Origin: Myxococcus xanthus
GTDB taxonomy: Bacteria > Myxococcota > Myxococcia > Myxococcales > Myxococcaceae
Length of the DNA stretch: 64,000 bases
Assembly (NCBI RefSeq): GCF_006402735.1
Contig: NZ_CP017174.1
Location: 1,739,001 to 1,803,000 of the forward strand
Reading direction: 5' to 3'
Shown here piece by piece: positions 52,915 through 63,626 of this stretch (position 1 is its first letter; each line of letters opens with the position of its first letter). The notes below the pieces were generated by a model that was given only the letters and a program-made list of their open reading frames with translations, did no database searches and was not told the DNA's origin. A program made the position numbers and the translations under genes.

Positions 52915-54339
52915 ATGCAGCCGAAACTGAACCGGCTTCTCCGGGCGCTCGCCCGCGAGGGGCTCGAGGTCGCCTATGACGGCCGCCTCTATTCCGTCCG
53001 CCTCCTGGGTGACGCTCACGCGCCGCCCGCCGAAGTCCTCCTCCCGCCGGACCTGCCCGTGGAGGGCAAGGCCTTCCAACAACTCGCCCAGCTCGCGGCC
53101 CTGAGACACCCCGGTGGTGGCGAGGTGCTGCGGGTACGTGCCACGCCAGACTTCCACCCGGGAGACTCCGGGGTGGCCATTGGCTCGGTGCTCCACACGC
53201 GCGGGCTGGTGGTGCCCGGCGCCATTGGCACCGACATCAACTGCGGCATGCGGCTGCACGTCGCGGACCTCTCCGTGGAGGACTTCCTGGCGAAGCGGTC
53301 GGCCTTCGTCGAGCGGATGAAGGGCCACTACTTCTTCGGCACGCGTGACGTCACCATGGGCTCGCGGGCCTCCGAGGCGCTGCTGCGCGACGGCGTGCAG
53401 GGCTGGCTCCTGGAGACGCTGGAGCAGCCGCTGGGGTGCGCGGGACGGGCCGACCTGGCCCAACTCGACGCGGAGGTGTCGCGCATCCACCTGGGCGGCG
53501 GGCTGAAGGGCCATCCGCGCTGGGCGCCCGAGTCCTTCACGCGCGAAGGGCTGGTGCGCGACGCGGGCCTGGCCACCATTGGCGGCGGCAACCACTTCGT
53601 GGAGGTGCAGCGCGTGGAGGCCGTGGAGGACCGGGCTCGGGCGTGGGACTGGGGCGTGCGTGAGGGGCAGCTCGCGTTCATGATTCACTCCGGCAGCCGG
53701 GACGTGGGCAAGCATGTGGGCGTGGCCTGGCAGGACCGCGCGCGCCAGGCGTGGCCCGCGGGAACGCCGCTTCCGGCCAGCGGCATCCTCCCCCTGGGAG
53801 ATGCGCGGCTCGTCACCGAATACCTGGAGGCGGAGGCGACAGCGGCCAACTACGCCTTCCTCAACCGCCTGCTGCTGGCGGAGTTGCTGCGCCAGACGCT
53901 CCGGGAGCTCTTCGGGGACGTGGAGGCTCCGCTCGTCTACGACGTGCCTCACAACCTGACGCTGCCCTACGAGGGCGGCTGGCTGGCGCGCAAGGGCGCA
54001 TGCCCGGCGGGGGCGGAGCAACCCGTCATCATCCCCGGCTCCATGGGGGCCACGTCCTTCCTCATGGTGGGGTGTGGGGATGCGCGGGCGCTGGAGTCCG
54101 CGTCGCACGGCGCGGGCCGCGCGCGCTCCCGCTTCTCCCTGTCGCGGGGCGGCGCGGACCAGAGCGAGGCCGCCCTGGGGCTGACCGGCGTGGACTGCAT
54201 CACCCTTCGCGCGGAGCGCCGCGTCGAAGAAGCGCCCGTGGCGTACAAGCCCATCCGCCCGGTGGTGGATGCGCAGGTGGAGGCCGGCATCGTCCGGGAG
54301 GTAGCCCGGCTCTCCCCCCTGCTCACCTTCAAGGCCTGA
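52915..54339 (+). CDS. rtcB: RNA 3'-phosphate/5'-OH ligase RtcB
   Basis: A 474-residue RtcB: TPDFHPGDSGVAIGSV, GTDINCGM with C110 as a manganese ligand, GGGNHFVEV at 223-231, HSGSRDVGKH, IIPGSMGATSF, and SASHGAGRAR with the guanylated His near 402. It joins a 2',3'-cyclic phosphate or 3'-phosphate to a 5'-hydroxyl and repairs cleaved tRNA and rRNA. In enteric bacteria rtcB is an operon partner of Ro60 and Y RNAs, which matches the other genes here. No rtcA or archease is seen. Confidence 0.95.
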   Translation: MQPKLNRLLRALAREGLEVAYDGRLYSVRLLGDAHAPPAEVLLPPDLPVEGKAFQQLAQLAALRHPGGGEVLRVRATPDFHPGDSGVAIGSVLHTRGLVVPGAIGTDINCGMRLHVADLSVEDFLAKRSAFVERMKGHYFFGTRDVTMGSRASEALLRDGVQGWLLETLEQPLGCAGRADLAQLDAEVSRIHLGGGLKGHPRWAPESFTREGLVRDAGLATIGGGNHFVEVQRVEAVEDRARAWDWGVREGQLAFMIHSGSRDVGKHVGVAWQDRARQAWPAGTPLPASGILPLGDARLVTEYLEAEATAANYAFLNRLLLAELLRQTLRELFGDVEAPLVYDVPHNLTLPYEGGWLARKGACPAGAEQPVIIPGSMGATSFLMVGCGDARALESASHGAGRARSRFSLSRGGADQSEAALGLTGVDCITLRAERRVEEAPVAYKPIRPVVDAQVEAGIVREVARLSPLLTFKA

Positions 54340-54348
54340 GCAGGGGGG
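54314..54348 (+). terminator. 12-bp hairpin at the rtcB stop
   Basis: CCCCCCTGCTCA pairs with TGAGCAGGGGGG with an 11-nt loop; the stop codon TGA is part of the 3' arm. A second GC hairpin lies at 54351-54383. No T tract. Confidence 0.5.
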
Positions 54349-54461
54349 AAGGGGGCACGTCATTTCACTTGGCGTGCTCCCCCGTCTCCGAGTGGAATGG
54401 CCGCGCGGCGGGCCCACTGCCCGCACGGCATTTCACGCGGCATCGAGGGGAACTGGGGACC

Positions 54462-54911
54462 ATGGAGAACACCTACGGAGCGATGAACTCTCCCGGCGGA
54501 GCGGGCGCGAAGGAGGCCGTGTCGCTGCCGGCCATCTTGCTGATGGTCCTGTCCGCCATCACCGTGCTGCTGGGGCTCATCAACGTGCTCCAGGCCTTCG
54601 GTGGAGCGGACCCCGCAGTCGCGGAGGCGCTCAACAACCCCGACCTGCCCGAAGGCGCCCGGGAGATGCTGTCGGGGATGACGAGCACGGGCGGACAGCT
54701 GCTGCTCGCGCTGCCCACGCTGGTGCTCAACGGCATCGTCTTCTTCGGCGCGCTGAAGATGAAGAACCTGCAGAGCTACGGGCTGGCAATGGCCGCCGCC
54801 ATCATCGCCGTCATCCCCTGCTGCGGCCCCTGCGCCTGTCTGGGCATCCCCGTGGGCATCTGGGCCCTGGTGGTGCTCAACAAGCCCGAGGTGAAGGCGG
54901 CCTTCACCTAG
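54462..54911 (+). CDS. small membrane protein
   Basis: A 149-residue protein with three hydrophobic segments: LPAILLMVLSAITVLLGLINVL, LLLALPTLVLNGIVFFGAL and the last with MAAAIIAVIPCCGPCACLGIPVGIWALVVL, which has four Cys. Bacterial DUF4190/DUF4064-like small membrane proteins have this pattern. Function unknown. It overlaps the GNAT stop by 4 bp on the other strand. Confidence 0.7.
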   Translation: MENTYGAMNSPGGAGAKEAVSLPAILLMVLSAITVLLGLINVLQAFGGADPAVAEALNNPDLPEGAREMLSGMTSTGGQLLLALPTLVLNGIVFFGALKMKNLQSYGLAMAAAIIAVIPCCGPCACLGIPVGIWALVVLNKPEVKAAFT

Positions 54912-55429
54912 CCGCGGCGCCAGGCCGGCCATCGCCCCAGGGCCGTGGTCGGCCGCTGCTTCTGCATCCGCACGCACTCCAACTGGACGTCGACCGTGAG
55001 AGGGCGCCGGGCGGAGTGGACGGAGGCATAACCGTGCCGCTGATAGAAGTGTTCGGCGTTCAGGCTGGCATCCAGCCCCAGCAGCGCCGCGCTGCCCCGC
55101 CAGACGGCGGACTCCAGGGCCGACAGCAGGGCGGGGCCCACGCCATGGCCCGCCTCGTCTGGCACCACGTAGAGCGCTTCCAACTCACCTAGCGCCGCGT
55201 CCACCTGGCCGAAGCCCACCGCGCGCCGGCCGCGTTCCGCCACCAGCACCGTGCGCGGACGCTCCGGCCGCAGGTAGCCCTCCGGTTTCAAGAGCCGCAC
55301 CCAGGTGCTCACCTCGTGCGGCGCGTACGCGCGCGGGCACAGGGCTTCCACGGCCAGGGTGTGGATGCGCCACAGCGTGCGGCGGTCGGACTCCTTCGCG
55401 GGCCTCAGGAGGAGTCCGTCCGCGCCCAT
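54908..55429 (-). CDS. GNAT-family N-acetyltransferase
   Basis: A 173-residue protein with acetyl-CoA motif region LEALYVVPDEAGHGVGPALLSALESA (the R/Q-x-x-G-x-G/A is D-E-A-G-H-G-V-G here) and the ending LDASLNAEHFYQRHGYASV. Substrate unknown. Seven bp after glgC on the same strand. Confidence 0.82.
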   Translation of the reverse strand: MGADGLLLRPAKESDRRTLWRIHTLAVEALCPRAYAPHEVSTWVRLLKPEGYLRPERPRTVLVAERGRRAVGFGQVDAALGELEALYVVPDEAGHGVGPALLSALESAVWRGSAALLGLDASLNAEHFYQRHGYASVHSARRPLTVDVQLECVRMQKQRPTTALGRWPAWRRG

Positions 55430-55436
55430 GGCCGTC

Positions 55437-56666
55437 TCAGGTCACCTTCATGCCCTTGGGAATCACCACGACGCCCCCGGGCGTGACGTGGAAGCGCCGC
55501 CGGTCCTCCACCGGGTCGAACCCGATGGTCATCCCCGGCGGAATCTCCACGTTCTTGTCGATGATGGCCCGGCGGATGCGGCAGCGCCGGCCGATGGTGA
55601 CGTTCTCGAACAGGAGGGAGTCCTCCACCTCCGAGTACGAATTGACGCGCACCTTCGGTGACAGCACCGAGCGCCGCACGCTGCCGCCGGAGATGATGCA
55701 GCCCTCCGCCACCAGCGTGTCCATGGCGTGGCCCACGCGGCTGTTCTGCTCGTCCGCGAAGACGAACTTCGCCGGCGGGTAGTTGTTGGGCTGGGTGTGG
55801 ATGGGCCAGCGGTCGTTGTAGAGGTTGAACGTGGGGTCCACCTCCACCAGATCCATGTTGGACTGGTAGTAGACGTCGATGTTCCCCACGTCCCGCCAGT
55901 AGCCGCGCTCCTTGGCCTCCTGGCCTGGGACCTCGTTCTGGGCGAAGTCGTACACGTACACCGGCGCGCGCTTGTACAGCTCGCTGATGATGGACTTGCC
56001 GAAGTCGTGCGCGCTCGTCTCGTTCGCCGCGTCCCGCACCACCTCCTGCACCAGCACGTCGGTGGAGAAGAGGTAATTGCCCATGGAGGCCAGGCACATC
56101 TTGGGGTTGCCCGGCATGGGCGGCGGGTCCTTGGGCTTCTCCAGGAACTGCCGCATCCGCCCGTCCGGCCCCACGTCGATGATGCCGAACTCGCGTCCCT
56201 GCTCAATCGGGACGGGAATCGCGGCCACCGTGCACGCGGCCTTCTTCGCGCAGTGGAAGTCCAGCATCTGGCGCGTGTCCATCCGGTACACGTGGTCCGC
56301 GCCGAAGACGAAGATGTAGTCCGGCTCCTCGTCGGTGATGATGTTGAGGTTCTGGTAGATGGCGTCCGCGCTGCCCTTGTACCAGTCCAGCCCGGTGCGC
56401 ATCTGCGCGGGCACGGGCTCCACGTAGTGGCCCAGGAACGCCGTCATCCGCCAGGCGCGGGACAGGTGGTTGTTGAGCGAGTCGCTCTTGTACTGCGTCA
56501 ACACCTTCATCCGGTACACGCCGGAGTTGGCGAAGTTCGAGAGAACGAAATCGATGATGCGGTAGCGGCCGCCGAAGGGGACAGCGGGCTTCGCGCGCTC
56601 GCGCGTCAGGGGCTCCAGGCGCGTGCCAGCGCCTCCAGCCAGAATCATCGCCAGGACTTTGGACAT
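55437..56666 (-). CDS. glgC: glucose-1-phosphate adenylyltransferase
   Basis: A 409-residue enzyme that makes ADP-glucose for glycogen. [43 protein letters not shown] is the GlgC pyrophosphorylase signature; [22 protein letters not shown] and [14 protein letters not shown] follow, and the C-terminal left-handed helix has the hexapeptide repeats. ATG 56666 lacks an obvious SD; the family start ([12 protein letters not shown]) supports it. Confidence 0.95.
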   Translation of the reverse strand: MSKVLAMILAGGAGTRLEPLTRERAKPAVPFGGRYRIIDFVLSNFANSGVYRMKVLTQYKSDSLNNHLSRAWRMTAFLGHYVEPVPAQMRTGLDWYKGSADAIYQNLNIITDEEPDYIFVFGADHVYRMDTRQMLDFHCAKKAACTVAAIPVPIEQGREFGIIDVGPDGRMRQFLEKPKDPPPMPGNPKMCLASMGNYLFSTDVLVQEVVRDAANETSAHDFGKSIISELYKRAPVYVYDFAQNEVPGQEAKERGYWRDVGNIDVYYQSNMDLVEVDPTFNLYNDRWPIHTQPNNYPPAKFVFADEQNSRVGHAMDTLVAEGCIISGGSVRRSVLSPKVRVNSYSEVEDSLLFENVTIGRRCRIRRAIIDKNVEIPPGMTIGFDPVEDRRRFHVTPGGVVVIPKGMKVT

Positions 56667-56926
56667 AGGTGTTCCGGACGTTAGTCGTCCCCGGAGGGCC
56701 GGCAAGGGCACGTGTGCCTGCCTGCCAGCCATCGTTGAGTGCCGAACCGCCTGTTCAGGTGTCCTGACCGGCGCTGGACGTCCCGACGCCTCGGGTTTCC
56801 GGGCCTCGCCGCGCCTGGAGGACTCCCCCGGGCGGCATGTGGGAGAAACGCCGCCAAGGGCCGAAGAACCGGCCCCGGCTGCGTTGCATGGCGTCTGCCG
56901 AGGCTATCGTGCTAGCCTCGTTTCCG

Positions 56927-57808
<882 letters not shown>

Positions 57809-57811
57809 GCC

Positions 57812-57982
57812 GTGGCCGCCAGCGCAAGCGAAGCGGGCCCGTCCTTCCTCGCGCGGTTGGTGCTCGTGCTCCTGGGCTGCGTCTTCCTCGGCGCGGCCTG
57901 GGTGTGGAGCCACCGCGCGGAGCCCTGGGCGGCGCGCCTGGTGGACAACGCCCGGCGCACGGTGGGTGTGCCGCAGCGGTAG
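57812..57982 (+). CDS. 56-residue single-pass membrane protein
   Basis: Starts at GTG 57812, 3 bp after the GGDEF stop, and encodes a short N-terminus, one membrane helix (ARLVLVLLGCVFLGAAWVW) and a basic/amphipathic tail ending VGVPQR. Translational coupling with the cyclase gene is likely. No family known. Confidence 0.6.
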   Translation: MAASASEAGPSFLARLVLVLLGCVFLGAAWVWSHRAEPWAARLVDNARRTVGVPQR

Positions 57983-57995
57983 TCGCGATGTGATG

Positions 57996-58025
57996 CGCCT
58001 GGCTCCGTGCCGTCGAAGCCAGGCG
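57996..58025 (+). terminator. hairpin after the GGDEF operon
   Basis: CGCCTGGCT (57996-58004) pairs perfectly with AGCCAGGCG (58017-58025) over a 12-nt loop, 13 bp past the small membrane protein. Followed by GTGTCGTCC, no clear T tract. Confidence 0.55.
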
Positions 58026-58180
58026 GTGTCGTCCGGGCGGTTTCGGTCAATGCGGGACGTCGGGCTGCCGTGCGCTCGCCCAGTCGTCTCCGGTAGCGGC
58101 GCGACGGCGGGCCACGGTGCGCACCGCGGCCCAGCCGGGGGCGGGATTTCGGTGCCCGGAAGCTCCCGCCAGAATCCCGC

Positions 58181-59209
58181 TCAGGTGTTCTCGCGCAGCT
58201 CCGCCAGCCGGCCCTTGGTGCCCGGCAGGCTCTGGGGCGGCATCTTCCCGTAGATGTGTTGCACCGTCTCGGAGAGCGTCTCCTGGATGTCGCGCGCGCG
58301 GAAGCCGAGCTCGGCCTCCGCCTTGGACGCGTCCAGCCAGAACCAGTGCTCGCCGATGTCGATTTCCTGCGGGTCCAGCGTCGGCGTGGTGCCGCGCACC
58401 TTGGCCCAGCGCTCCAGCAGCTTCCCGCCGAGCACGTTGACCTTGGAGGGCAGCTTCAGCTTCGGCGCGGGCACGCCGGACAGGCGCTCCAGCCGCTGGA
58501 AGAAATCCTTCATGGACAGATTCACGCCCATGAGGTGACGGCCGTACACCTCGCCCCGGGTGAGCGCCTGGACGAAGGCGTCCGCCGCGTCGCGCGCGTC
58601 CACGAAGGAGATGCCGCCGCCCGGCATGGCCGGAATCTCGCGGTTGAGGAACTTCACCACCGTCCACGTGGAGGACAGCCGGTCATCCCCGGGCCCCATC
58701 AGCAGGCTGGGGTTGAGCACCACCAGGGGAATGTCGTGCTTGCGGCAGTACGCGAGCGCCAGCTTCTCCTCGTAGATTTTCGACAGGTAGTAGGGCCACT
58801 GGCCCACCACCGTAATCGGGTAGTCGGCGCTCTCGTCGCGGACGTGCGCCTCCTTCGACACCGCGATGGTGCCGGAGGTGGAGGCCAGCACCACGCGCTT
58901 CACGCCGGCCTCGCGCACGTCCCGCAGCAGCTCGCGGGTGCTGTCCACGTGCAGCTCGAACATCTTCCGCGCGTCCTTCGGCTGGAAGGAGACGAGCCCC
59001 GCCAGGTGGTAGACGGCGTCCACGCCCTCCAGCGCGCGGCGCACCGCGTCCCGGTTCTTCAAGTCACCGGGGACGAACTCCGTGCCCGCGTAGGGCGCGC
59101 CCGAAGGCTGCGAGCGGCCGATGAGCCGCACCTCGTGGCCCGCCGCCACCAGCCTGGGCACCAGGTGCGTGCCCAGAAAGCCCGTGCCTCCCGTCACCAG
59201 CAGCTTCAC
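58181..59209 (-). CDS. NAD-dependent epimerase/dehydratase (extended SDR)
   Basis: A 342-residue protein: TGGTGFLGTHLV nucleotide fold, VYHLAGLVSF, and the catalytic Tyr-Lys in WPYYLSKIYEEKLA. Related to the dihydroflavonol reductase/3-beta-HSD branch. Its ATG overlaps the ElbD stop by 4 bp, so it belongs to the same operon and may act in the ether-lipid pathway; the reaction is not known. Confidence 0.88.
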   Translation of the reverse strand: MKLLVTGGTGFLGTHLVPRLVAAGHEVRLIGRSQPSGAPYAGTEFVPGDLKNRDAVRRALEGVDAVYHLAGLVSFQPKDARKMFELHVDSTRELLRDVREAGVKRVVLASTSGTIAVSKEAHVRDESADYPITVVGQWPYYLSKIYEEKLALAYCRKHDIPLVVLNPSLLMGPGDDRLSSTWTVVKFLNREIPAMPGGGISFVDARDAADAFVQALTRGEVYGRHLMGVNLSMKDFFQRLERLSGVPAPKLKLPSKVNVLGGKLLERWAKVRGTTPTLDPQEIDIGEHWFWLDASKAEAELGFRARDIQETLSETVQHIYGKMPPQSLPGTKGRLAELRENT

Positions 59210-62200
59210 GAGTCCTTCCCTTCCGTGGACGTGGACGCGCGGGGACTGGCCCCGGCCAGAGGCAGGTCCACGCGCTCCAGGTTCAGCACCCGGCCGTCGC
59301 GCAGCGCCCGCATCGAGTCCTCCGCGATGCGGGTGACGTAGCGGTAGCCCTCCGAGCGCGCCATGCCCTGCACCCGCGTGCGCAGGTCCGCGTGGCCCAG
59401 CACCGGACCGATGTTCACCCGCAGGGGCGTCTTCGTCTTGGGCAGCACGCTGCCCTTGGGCAGCGCGTCGAAGGCGCCGCCGATGTACAGCGGCAGCACG
59501 TCCATGTTGAAGGTGAGCGCCAGGTAGCCCAGCGTGGACTTGAACTCCATCAGCTCGCCGGTGGTGGAGCGCGTGCCCTCCGGGAAGATGAGGACGTTGA
59601 AGCCCTGTCGCAGCGCCTCGCCCGCCATCCGCAGCGACTCGCGCAGCGAGCCCTGCCGTTCGATGGGCACCAGGTTGGTGAAGTTCTCGAACCAGGCGCG
59701 CTTGAGCGGCGTGTTGAAGAAGTAGTCGCGCGCCGCCAGGGACACCAGCCGCTCGCCCTGGTCACCCAGCGCCACTCGAACCAGGCCCGCGTCCAGGTGG
59801 CTGGAGTGGTTGGCGATGACGAGGAAGTTGCGGTTCTGCGGGATGAAGGACTTGCCCGTCACCTTCACGTCGAACACGCCGCCGTAGAGCACCTTCTGCC
59901 CGAAGGACAAGAGCTGCCGGCCGACGTCCGCGACCACGTCGGGCACCGGAATCTCCACCTCTTCCGCGCGCTCGTTCTCCTTGGAGATCTCCTTCGCGCG
60001 CGTCTCCACCGTGGGGCGCTTGCCGGAGGACGCCACCACCTTGCGCAGGTCCTCCACCGTCTGCACCTGCGTCAGGTCCTCCACCGCGGGCAGCGGCACG
60101 CCGGCCGCCTCCAGCGCGGAGGACAGCTCGGTGAGCATCAGCGAGTCGAAGCCGAGGTCGCCGCTGAGCAGCGCGTCCGGACGCACGTCGGACACCGGCC
60201 GGTGGCTGACGTCAGCGATGAGCGGGAAGAGCCAGTCCGCGATGCCGCCCGTGGCGGGGTTGGCCGCCTTCTCGCGCGCCTTGCTGGCGCTGGCCGCCAT
60301 GCGCTCCTGGCGCTTGAGCTCCTCCACCACCTGCTTGCGCTTCACGCTGCGCTTGGCAGTGCGGGGCAGCTCGCCGTCCCACAGGCGCAACACCTTCACG
60401 CGCCGGTAGAAGGGCATGCCCGCGCTCACCTTGCGGAAGTGCTCCTCCAACTCGCGGCGCACTTCCTCACGCAGGCGGTCTGCGTAGTCGGGCACGCACA
60501 GGCACGCCACCTTCTCGCCGCCCGCGTCGTCGGGCAGGCCGACGATGGACAGCTCCTTGATGTGCGTGTGGTCCTGGTACAGCTCCTCCAACTCGTCCGG
60601 GTAGATGTTCTTCCCGTTGTGGTCGATGATGACGTCCTTCGCGCGGCCCACCAGGTACAGGTGGCCCTCCGCGTCCAGACGTCCCAAGTCGCCCGTGTGG
60701 AGCCAGCCGTCCTTGAGCACCGCCTCGGTGGCCTCACGGTCGCCGAAGTAGCCGGGCATGACGTTGGGGCCCTTGGCCAGCACTTCTCCCAACCCGTCGT
60801 TGTCCGGATTGAGGATGCGCAGCTCGATACCGGGCAGCGCGCGGCCCACCGTTCCAGGCTGGCGCTTGTTGCCGGGCTTCGTCACCGCCAGCACCGGCGC
60901 GGCCTCCGTCAGGCCGTAGCCCTCCGTGATGTTGAAGCCCAGCTCGTGGAAGGCCTTGTGCACGTCGTCCGGCAGCGCCGAGCCGCCCGACACGATGACC
61001 TTGATGCGCCCGCCGAACTTGCGGTGCACCGGCCAGAACAGCAGCTTGCCCAGGTTGATGTTGTTGCGGTTGCGCAGCTCGCCGTGGGTGGCCATCAGCG
61101 CCTTGAGCGCCTGCTCGATGAACGGCGGGCGGCTGGCGAACTCCTGCGTAATCTTGCGGTGCAAGAGCTGCCACAGCGCTGGCACGCCCACCATGGCGGT
61201 GATGCGGCCCGTCTCGAACACCTCGCCCAGCCGGTCCGACGTCAGCTCGTCGATGTACGTGATTTCCGCCCCGCGCCAGAACGGGGTGAGGAAGCCAGCG
61301 GCGAACTCGAAGGTGTGGTGCAGCGGCAGCACGGACAGCACGCCGTCGCCCACGCCGATGTCGAAGGTCCCCGCCAGCTTCGCCACCAGCGCGGCGAAGT
61401 TCCGGTGGGTGAGCATGACGCCCTTGGGCGTGCCCGTGGTGCCAGAGGTGAAGATGATGCTGGCCAGGTCGTCCGCCGCGGCGGACTTGCGCACGGGACC
61501 GATGCGGTCCGGGTACGCCGGGTCGCCCGTCATCGCCTCCGCGAGGCTGGCCACGGTGACGCCGTCACCCAGCGCGGCGAAGAGGCCGGGGAAGTCCCGG
61601 GCCGCATCCTCGGAGACGAGGCACGCGCGCGCTTCCGCCCGGCGGGCGATGTTGACGAGCTCCGCCTCGCTCAAGCCCGGGTCCACCGGAACGACGGTGG
61701 CGCCCGCGCGCAGGATGCCGAAGTAGTTGATGCCCCACTCGGGCCGGTTCTCCGACACCAGCAGCACGCGGTCGCCGTGCTTGATGCCCGCGGCCAGCAG
61801 GAAGCTGCCCACGCGCTCGGCGTAGCGGTGCACCTCGCCGTAGGTGAAGCGCTCCTCCTTCTCGCCCGCCACCATGCGGAAGGCCACACGGTGCCGGTAC
61901 GCGTGCACCGTGGCTTCCATCAGCTCCAGCAGGTCGCGGTGCGCGGGGATGACGGTGCGCTTCTCGCGCTCCGACTCCATGCCTGGGAACACCCACTTCT
62001 CCAGGCCGGGGAGGTGGGTCCCCAGGAAGTACTCGCGCCAGTCGATGTGCTCCGGGTCCCAGGGCACCTTCAACCGGTCCGCGTGCGCCATGCGCGCGTA
62101 GACGGAGCGCGTGTTGTCGCAGCGGAAGACGTAGCGGTTCTCGTAGAGGAAGGGGAGGAACAGCTCCGTCAGGGCGATGATGCCCTGGGCGTTGTCGTCC

Positions 62201-63618
62201 ACCTCGTCCAGCGACACCTTCGCCTTGTCCAGCATGGCCTGGACGGCCGGAGCGCCCCACGCGGGACGCACCTCGTCGATGGCCTTCTTCAGGAAGCGCG
62301 CGCCGCGCAGCAGCATGGGCGCGCTGAACAGCTCGAACTCCTTCTTGCTGACCGGCTGCGGCTCGACGCGCGAGCGCAGCTTGTTCATCAGCGCATTGCC
62401 GGACTCGCGGTTGCGGTAGTAGCGCCGCCGGTACAGGCCCACCAGCTCCACCGAGCGGCCGGCGTAGAAGGGGTTCTCGTCGCCGGAGGCGAGCTGGTAG
62501 ATGCGCCGCTCCTCCACGTCCATGGCATGCGCGGTGATGCCGATGGTGGCGCCCGCCACCTGGTCCACCGGGATGATGTCCAGGATGGTGTTTTCGCCCG
62601 CGGGGATGCCGCCGGGGCCCTTGATGCCCGCGAAGGCCAGGGGCGCGGAGGTGGTGAAGCCCTCGTTCCAGCCGGGGAAGGGGAAGTGCCGCGCGCTCTC
62701 CACGATGGAGGGCCGGACGATGGAGTAGCGCAGGCCCGGGGTGGCCGCGAGCACCTGCTCGCCCAGGGACTTGGTGTACGTGTACGTGTTGGGCCAGCCC
62801 CAGTGGGCGGCGCGCTCCATGCCGGCGCGAACCAGCTCGCCGCTGAGCCACAGCTTGCGCTCACGGCCCACCGCCAGCCGCAGCGTCTTCTCGTCGTTGG
62901 TGTCGCGGCCTTCTTCTTCCAGCCGGTCCAGCGCCTTCTTGCGGAAGGTGGACGTGAGGGCCCGGTCCTCGGCCTGCTCGCGCAGCCGCGCGACGATGCG
63001 CGCCGCGTCCTGCAGCTCCTGCTCCAGGCTGAAGTCGCGGCCGTCCATCTCCTCCCGCTTGGGGAAGTAGCCGCGAACCTCCTCGTCCTCGAAGACGAGC
63101 CCGCTGCGGTTGCCGGCCACGAAGGCCGTGGACATGTGAATCAGCGGGACGGACCAGCGCAGCGCCAGCGCCGCGGCGAACTTCAGGCCGTGGGTGTTGA
63201 CGTTGAGGCCCACCTCCAGCGACGGGTTGAAGGACACCAGACCGGCGCAGTTGATGAACGCGTGCACCTTCCCGGTGAGCGCCTCCACCTGGGGCTCTTC
63301 CAGGCCCATCCACGGGTCGGTGATGTCGCCGTCCAGCACCTCCACCTTCTGACGGATGAAGGCCAGCGCGCCTTCGTCCCCCAGGCTGTCGCGCAGCGGC
63401 TGGAAGGGCTCGCTGGTGGCGACCTTGTCGAAGAAGCGGCGCTCGGCGGACGCGGCGCTGCCCTTGCGGACCAGCACGTACACCTTGTCCAGGTCCTGCC
63501 CGTAGCGGGTCAGCAGCATGGACAGCGTCACCTTGCCCACGAAGCCGGTGGCGCCCGCGAAGAGCAGGCGCTTGCCGGTGAAGGTCTGGGTGACGTTCAG
63601 CTCGGGAAGGGCGGCCAT
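59206..63618 (-). CDS. elbD: multidomain ether-lipid enzyme ElbD-like
   Basis: A 1,470-residue fusion. N-terminal fatty-acyl reductase fold (GATGFVGKV, HMSTAFVAGN); acyl-adenylate domain with TSGTTGTPKGVML near 723 and YGLTEAAPVL; an ACP-like carrier with the phosphopantetheine Ser in GDLGFDSLML near 1156; and a PlsC-type acyltransferase with NHSSHLD near 1271 and FPEGTRS near 1347. This architecture is that of ElbD, shown in M. xanthus to be needed for alkyl ether lipids in fruiting-body development. ATG 63618 follows TGAGGACG; a GTG four codons earlier is possible. Confidence 0.93.
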   Translation of the reverse strand: MAALPELNVTQTFTGKRLLFAGATGFVGKVTLSMLLTRYGQDLDKVYVLVRKGSAASAERRFFDKVATSEPFQPLRDSLGDEGALAFIRQKVEVLDGDITDPWMGLEEPQVEALTGKVHAFINCAGLVSFNPSLEVGLNVNTHGLKFAAALALRWSVPLIHMSTAFVAGNRSGLVFEDEEVRGYFPKREEMDGRDFSLEQELQDAARIVARLREQAEDRALTSTFRKKALDRLEEEGRDTNDEKTLRLAVGRERKLWLSGELVRAGMERAAHWGWPNTYTYTKSLGEQVLAATPGLRYSIVRPSIVESARHFPFPGWNEGFTTSAPLAFAGIKGPGGIPAGENTILDIIPVDQVAGATIGITAHAMDVEERRIYQLASGDENPFYAGRSVELVGLYRRRYYRNRESGNALMNKLRSRVEPQPVSKKEFELFSAPMLLRGARFLKKAIDEVRPAWGAPAVQAMLDKAKVSLDEVDDNAQGIIALTELFLPFLYENRYVFRCDNTRSVYARMAHADRLKVPWDPEHIDWREYFLGTHLPGLEKWVFPGMESEREKRTVIPAHRDLLELMEATVHAYRHRVAFRMVAGEKEERFTYGEVHRYAERVGSFLLAAGIKHGDRVLLVSENRPEWGINYFGILRAGATVVPVDPGLSEAELVNIARRAEARACLVSEDAARDFPGLFAALGDGVTVASLAEAMTGDPAYPDRIGPVRKSAAADDLASIIFTSGTTGTPKGVMLTHRNFAALVAKLAGTFDIGVGDGVLSVLPLHHTFEFAAGFLTPFWRGAEITYIDELTSDRLGEVFETGRITAMVGVPALWQLLHRKITQEFASRPPFIEQALKALMATHGELRNRNNINLGKLLFWPVHRKFGGRIKVIVSGGSALPDDVHKAFHELGFNITEGYGLTEAAPVLAVTKPGNKRQPGTVGRALPGIELRILNPDNDGLGEVLAKGPNVMPGYFGDREATEAVLKDGWLHTGDLGRLDAEGHLYLVGRAKDVIIDHNGKNIYPDELEELYQDHTHIKELSIVGLPDDAGGEKVACLCVPDYADRLREEVRRELEEHFRKVSAGMPFYRRVKVLRLWDGELPRTAKRSVKRKQVVEELKRQERMAASASKAREKAANPATGGIADWLFPLIADVSHRPVSDVRPDALLSGDLGFDSLMLTELSSALEAAGVPLPAVEDLTQVQTVEDLRKVVASSGKRPTVETRAKEISKENERAEEVEIPVPDVVADVGRQLLSFGQKVLYGGVFDVKVTGKSFIPQNRNFLVIANHSSHLDAGLVRVALGDQGERLVSLAARDYFFNTPLKRAWFENFTNLVPIERQGSLRESLRMAGEALRQGFNVLIFPEGTRSTTGELMEFKSTLGYLALTFNMDVLPLYIGGAFDALPKGSVLPKTKTPLRVNIGPVLGHADLRTRVQGMARSEGYRYVTRIAEDSMRALRDGRVLNLERVDLPLAGASPRASTSTEGKDS

Positions 63619-63626
63619 GGGCGTCC

